This document shows positions 61,940 to 64,000 of a stretch of 64,000 nucleotides of DNA, in pieces. Below the pieces are notes generated by a model. That model did no database searches, was not told the origin of the DNA, and was given only the letters and a program-made list of their open reading frames with translations. This stretch comes from Armatimonadota bacterium (GTDB taxonomy: Bacteria > Armatimonadota > UBA5829 > DTJY01), in the NCBI GenBank assembly GCA_025358205.1, contig JANYKG010000042.1, positions 1 through 64,000 of the forward strand, in the 5' to 3' direction. Within the stretch, counting starts at the first letter, position 1, and every line of letters starts with the position of its first letter. The position numbers were made by a program, and so were the translations under genes.

Positions 61940-63529
61940 TCAGCCGAACTGCACCAGCTTTGCCGTCTCGATGCCGTCCAGCGCCCTGATCTCCTTCATC
62001 ACGTCGTCCGCAATCGCGTCGTCCACGTTCAGCACCATCACCGCGTTCTTGTGGATGCCCGCGCGCCCGACGTGCATACCCGCGATGTTGACGTTGTGGT
62101 TGCCGAGCAGCGTGCCGACCCGCCCGATTATGCCGGGCTTGTCTATGTGCGTGGTCACCAGCATTGCACCCTCAGGTACGATGTCCACCTGGTAGCCGTC
62201 TATCCGGGCTATCCGCGCTTCCTTGTTGCCGAAGAGCGTGCCTTCTATCATCATTTCGCCCTTGTCGGTTTTCACCTTCACAACCAGCAGATTGGCGTAA
62301 TCCTCAGGCGCACCGCTCTTGCTCTCGGTAATCCGGATGCCCCTGCTCTCCGCTATCACCGGGGCGTTGACCAGGTTCACGCTCTCGGTCAGAATCGGCT
62401 GGAGCAGACCCCTGAGCACCGATCTGGTGACCGGCCTGGTCTCCATGTTGGAGAGGTCGCCGCAGTACATGATCTCAATCGCGTTCACAGCGCCTTCGTT
62501 GAGCTGTGCGGCCATCGCACCCATCCGCTCGCCGAGGGTCATGAATGGCCCAACCGCACTCAGAGTCTCTGTGCTCATAGCGGGCATGTTCACCGCGCTG
62601 CGTGCAGGCTTGCCTCCCAGCACGTCCACCATCTGCTCGGCCACGTCCACCGCCACGTTGATCTGCGCCTCCTCAGTCGAAGCGCCAAGGTGCGGGGTGG
62701 TGATCGCCTTGTCCAGCTTCAGGAGCGGGTTGTCGGGAGCGGGCGGCTCGGTGGAGTACACGTCAAACGCGATTCCTGCGACCTTGCCTGCCTCGACCGC
62801 CGCCGCGACCGCCTCTTCGTCCACGATGCCGCCGCGAGCGACGTTGATAATCCGCACGCCGTCCTTCATCTTCGCGATCTCGTCCGCGCCGATTGACCCC
62901 TTGGTGTCCTTGGTTGCCGGGACGTGCAGCGTGATGAAATCGCTCCTCTTCAAGAGCGTCTCAAAGTCCACGAGCTCGATGCCCAGCTTCTGGGCGTACT
63001 CCTCGGAAACGAACGGATCGTGTCCGATGACCGTCATCTCGAAGCTCTGGCACCGCTTCGCCACGGCGGTTCCGATCTTGCCTAGACCGAAGACTCCCAG
63101 CGTCTTGCCGTAAAGCTCGTTGCCCACAAGCTGCTTGCGCGCGGCCTTCCACTCACCGGCGCGAAGCATTGCGTGACCCTGCGGGATGTTTCGCGCGAGG
63201 GAAAGGATCAGGGCCATCGTCAGTTCCGCCGCCGCCAGGGTGTTTCCTGAGGGCGAGTTGACTACCAGGATGCCCTTCTGAGTGGCGACAGGAACGTCAA
63301 TGTTGTCCACACCCACGCCCGCGCGACCGATGATCTTCAGCTTCTTCGCGGCTTCCAAAACGTCGGCTGTCACCTTCGTCTCGCTGCGGACTGCCAGCGC
63401 GTCGTAGTCGCCGATGATGGCGATGAGCTGGTCCTTCTCAAGCCCGATCTTTACATCTACATCGAAGTGTTTCTGAAGCAGGTCAATGCCTTCTTTTGCG
63501 ATAGGATCGCTGACCAGGACTTTCGGCAT
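61940..63529 (-). CDS. serA: D-3-phosphoglycerate dehydrogenase (long, ACT-containing type)
   Basis: A 529-residue enzyme that oxidises 3-phosphoglycerate to 3-phosphohydroxypyruvate with NAD+, the first step of serine synthesis. GVFGLGKIGTAVAKR is the NAD-binding loop. GRAGVGVDNID, RIINVARGGIVDE and TTPHLGASTEEAQ carry the catalytic Arg, Glu and His regions. An intervening (ASB) domain and a C-terminal ACT domain (MLVTTHIDKPGIIGRVGTLLGNHNVNIAGMHVGR) bind regulators such as serine. GGAGG is 8 bases before the ATG at 63529; upstream in-frame sequence is leader. It has its own strong promoter and terminator. Confidence 0.97.
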   Translation of the reverse strand: MPKVLVSDPIAKEGIDLLQKHFDVDVKIGLEKDQLIAIIGDYDALAVRSETKVTADVLEAAKKLKIIGRAGVGVDNIDVPVATQKGILVVNSPSGNTLAAAELTMALILSLARNIPQGHAMLRAGEWKAARKQLVGNELYGKTLGVFGLGKIGTAVAKRCQSFEMTVIGHDPFVSEEYAQKLGIELVDFETLLKRSDFITLHVPATKDTKGSIGADEIAKMKDGVRIINVARGGIVDEEAVAAAVEAGKVAGIAFDVYSTEPPAPDNPLLKLDKAITTPHLGASTEEAQINVAVDVAEQMVDVLGGKPARSAVNMPAMSTETLSAVGPFMTLGERMGAMAAQLNEGAVNAIEIMYCGDLSNMETRPVTRSVLRGLLQPILTESVNLVNAPVIAESRGIRITESKSGAPEDYANLLVVKVKTDKGEMMIEGTLFGNKEARIARIDGYQVDIVPEGAMLVTTHIDKPGIIGRVGTLLGNHNVNIAGMHVGRAGIHKNAVMVLNVDDAIADDVMKEIRALDGIETAKLVQFG

Positions 63530-63571
63530 ATCCGTATCCTCCCGATGTTGGTTTGCGTTGCAGTTGTGTAC

Positions 63572-63597
63572 CAGGCGGGGCCGAGAAGCCCTGCCTG
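63572..63597 (-). promoter_or_regulatory. GC-rich hairpin at the 5' end of the serA leader
   Basis: Ten-base arms CAGGCGGGGC and GCCCTGCCTG (63572-63581, 63588-63597, one G-T pair) with a 6-base loop. It starts at the predicted 5' end of the serA mRNA, so it could protect the transcript or serve as a control element. Confidence 0.5.
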
Positions 63598-63605
63598 CTG
63601 GAATG

Positions 63606-63634
63606 ATGATACAACAGCGCGGAAAACCTGTCAA
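63606..63634 (-). promoter_or_regulatory. Strong sigma-70-type promoter for serA
   Basis: Minus-strand perfect TTGACA (63629-63634) and TATCAT (63606-63611), spacer 17 bases, about 77 bases before the ATG. Confidence 0.75.
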
Positions 63635-63697
63635 CAAGAACTGCACAGCGGACGATATTTGCCCATGCAGGCGAGCGGCGTTTTCTCGTGTAAGGGA

Positions 63698-63726
63698 TTG
63701 ACTTAGACGGCATCCTCATGTACAGT
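63698..63726 (+). promoter_or_regulatory. Sigma-70-type promoter for the DUF1003 gene
   Basis: TTGACT (63698-63703) and TACAGT (63721-63726) with a 17-base spacer, 43 bases before the ATG at 63770. Confidence 0.6.
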
Positions 63727-63769
63727 TGAGGTGGCAAGAACAGCTATCTGTCATCGAAAGGAGCCGGGA

Positions 63770-64000
63770 ATGTCCGCTGCAAGCAATTACGATAGATCCG
63801 CCAGGCATCATCCGAAGAACGTCAACGACCTCCACAAACAGAAGTTGGGCATGCAGGACCGGATCGCCCTGGTGATCACAGGCGCAATCGGCACCATGTA
63901 TGCGGTCTACTTCTTCGCCATCTGGATGGGCGGATGGATGTTGTGGCAGACCCATTTCGCGCACAAGCCGTTCGATCCGTTCCCCTTCGCCTTCCTGCTC
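63770..64000 (+). CDS. DUF1003 membrane protein, C-terminus cut by window edge
   Basis: The first 77 codons run to the window end. VNDLHKQKLGMQDRIALVITGAIGTMYAVYFFAIWMGGWMLWQ and FDPFPFAFLL match the DUF1003 family, whose members have two helices separated by a short outer loop and unknown function. AAGGAG lies 6 bases before the ATG. It is divergent from serA with its own promoter. Confidence 0.85.
   Translation, partial: MSAASNYDRSARHHPKNVNDLHKQKLGMQDRIALVITGAIGTMYAVYFFAIWMGGWMLWQTHFAHKPFDPFPFAFLL

Overview
The window reads as a chromosomal segment of a GC-rich, probably anaerobic, carbohydrate-degrading bacterium with a diderm envelope. The best lineage guess is Armatimonadota or a neighbouring poorly cultured phylum. 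The reasons are the many glycosidases (GH116, GH4, GH130, GH2-like, a glycosidase-like TIM barrel), a PEP-CTERM protein, pseudopilin-like proteins ending in a DUF1559-type segment, a DUF5916 barrel protein, and a trimeric [FeFe]-hydrogenase. No rRNA, tRNA, CRISPR array, phage or transposase gene was seen, and the taxonomic call is inference.

Layout: 1-4.0 kb has a truncated GH116 glucosylceramidase-like enzyme, RidA and a secreted alkaline phosphatase. 4.1-10.2 kb (minus strand) has a phosphohexomutase, serS, two duplicated LemA genes and DUF2207. 10.4-14.6 kb (plus) has an ATPase and two permeases of a nucleoside/BMP-type ABC importer, then a cytidylate-kinase-like protein. 14.7-22.3 kb (minus) has a PEP-CTERM protein, a tight operon GH130 / unknown / cupin / frameshifted UroD-like / ankyrin / GH4, and rpoN. 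22.7-28.2 kb has a 1100-residue secreted papain-family protein facing an ECF sigma / anti-sigma / RseB-like operon. 28.3-32.6 kb has a PfkB kinase, class II aldolase and DUF5916 protein. 33.5-39.9 kb holds the hydrogenase operon (thioredoxin-like ferredoxin, NuoF-like, HydA, NuoE-like), interrupted by a methyltransferase and a DUF5677-like gene. 40-44.4 kb has a membrane protein, two DUF4190/pseudopilin-like proteins and an orphan N6-adenine methylase. 44.5-57.5 kb is a second sugar region: glycosidase-like protein, GT1 glycosyltransferase, SIS isomerase, secreted ADP-ribosylglycohydrolase-fold protein, sialate-esterase-like enzyme, a GH2-like enzyme and two paralogous MFS transporters. 57.7-64 kb has a UPF0182 protein, a third MFS transporter, serA and the start of a DUF1003 protein.

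The strongest unexplained signal is outside the genes. Nearly every gap between genes carries a short degenerate tandem array of 6-7-bp units. The arrays fall into several sequence families, often occur as an inverted pair able to fold into a long imperfect stem, and often begin on a stop codon or end beside a ribosome binding site. GC-rich hairpin units are nested inside some arrays, and some gene ends are built from array sequence. Other points are an altered H-cluster motif in HydA, a CxxC-x6-CxxC cluster inside sigma-54, and two copies of a 58/47-bp palindromic element bracketing one gene.
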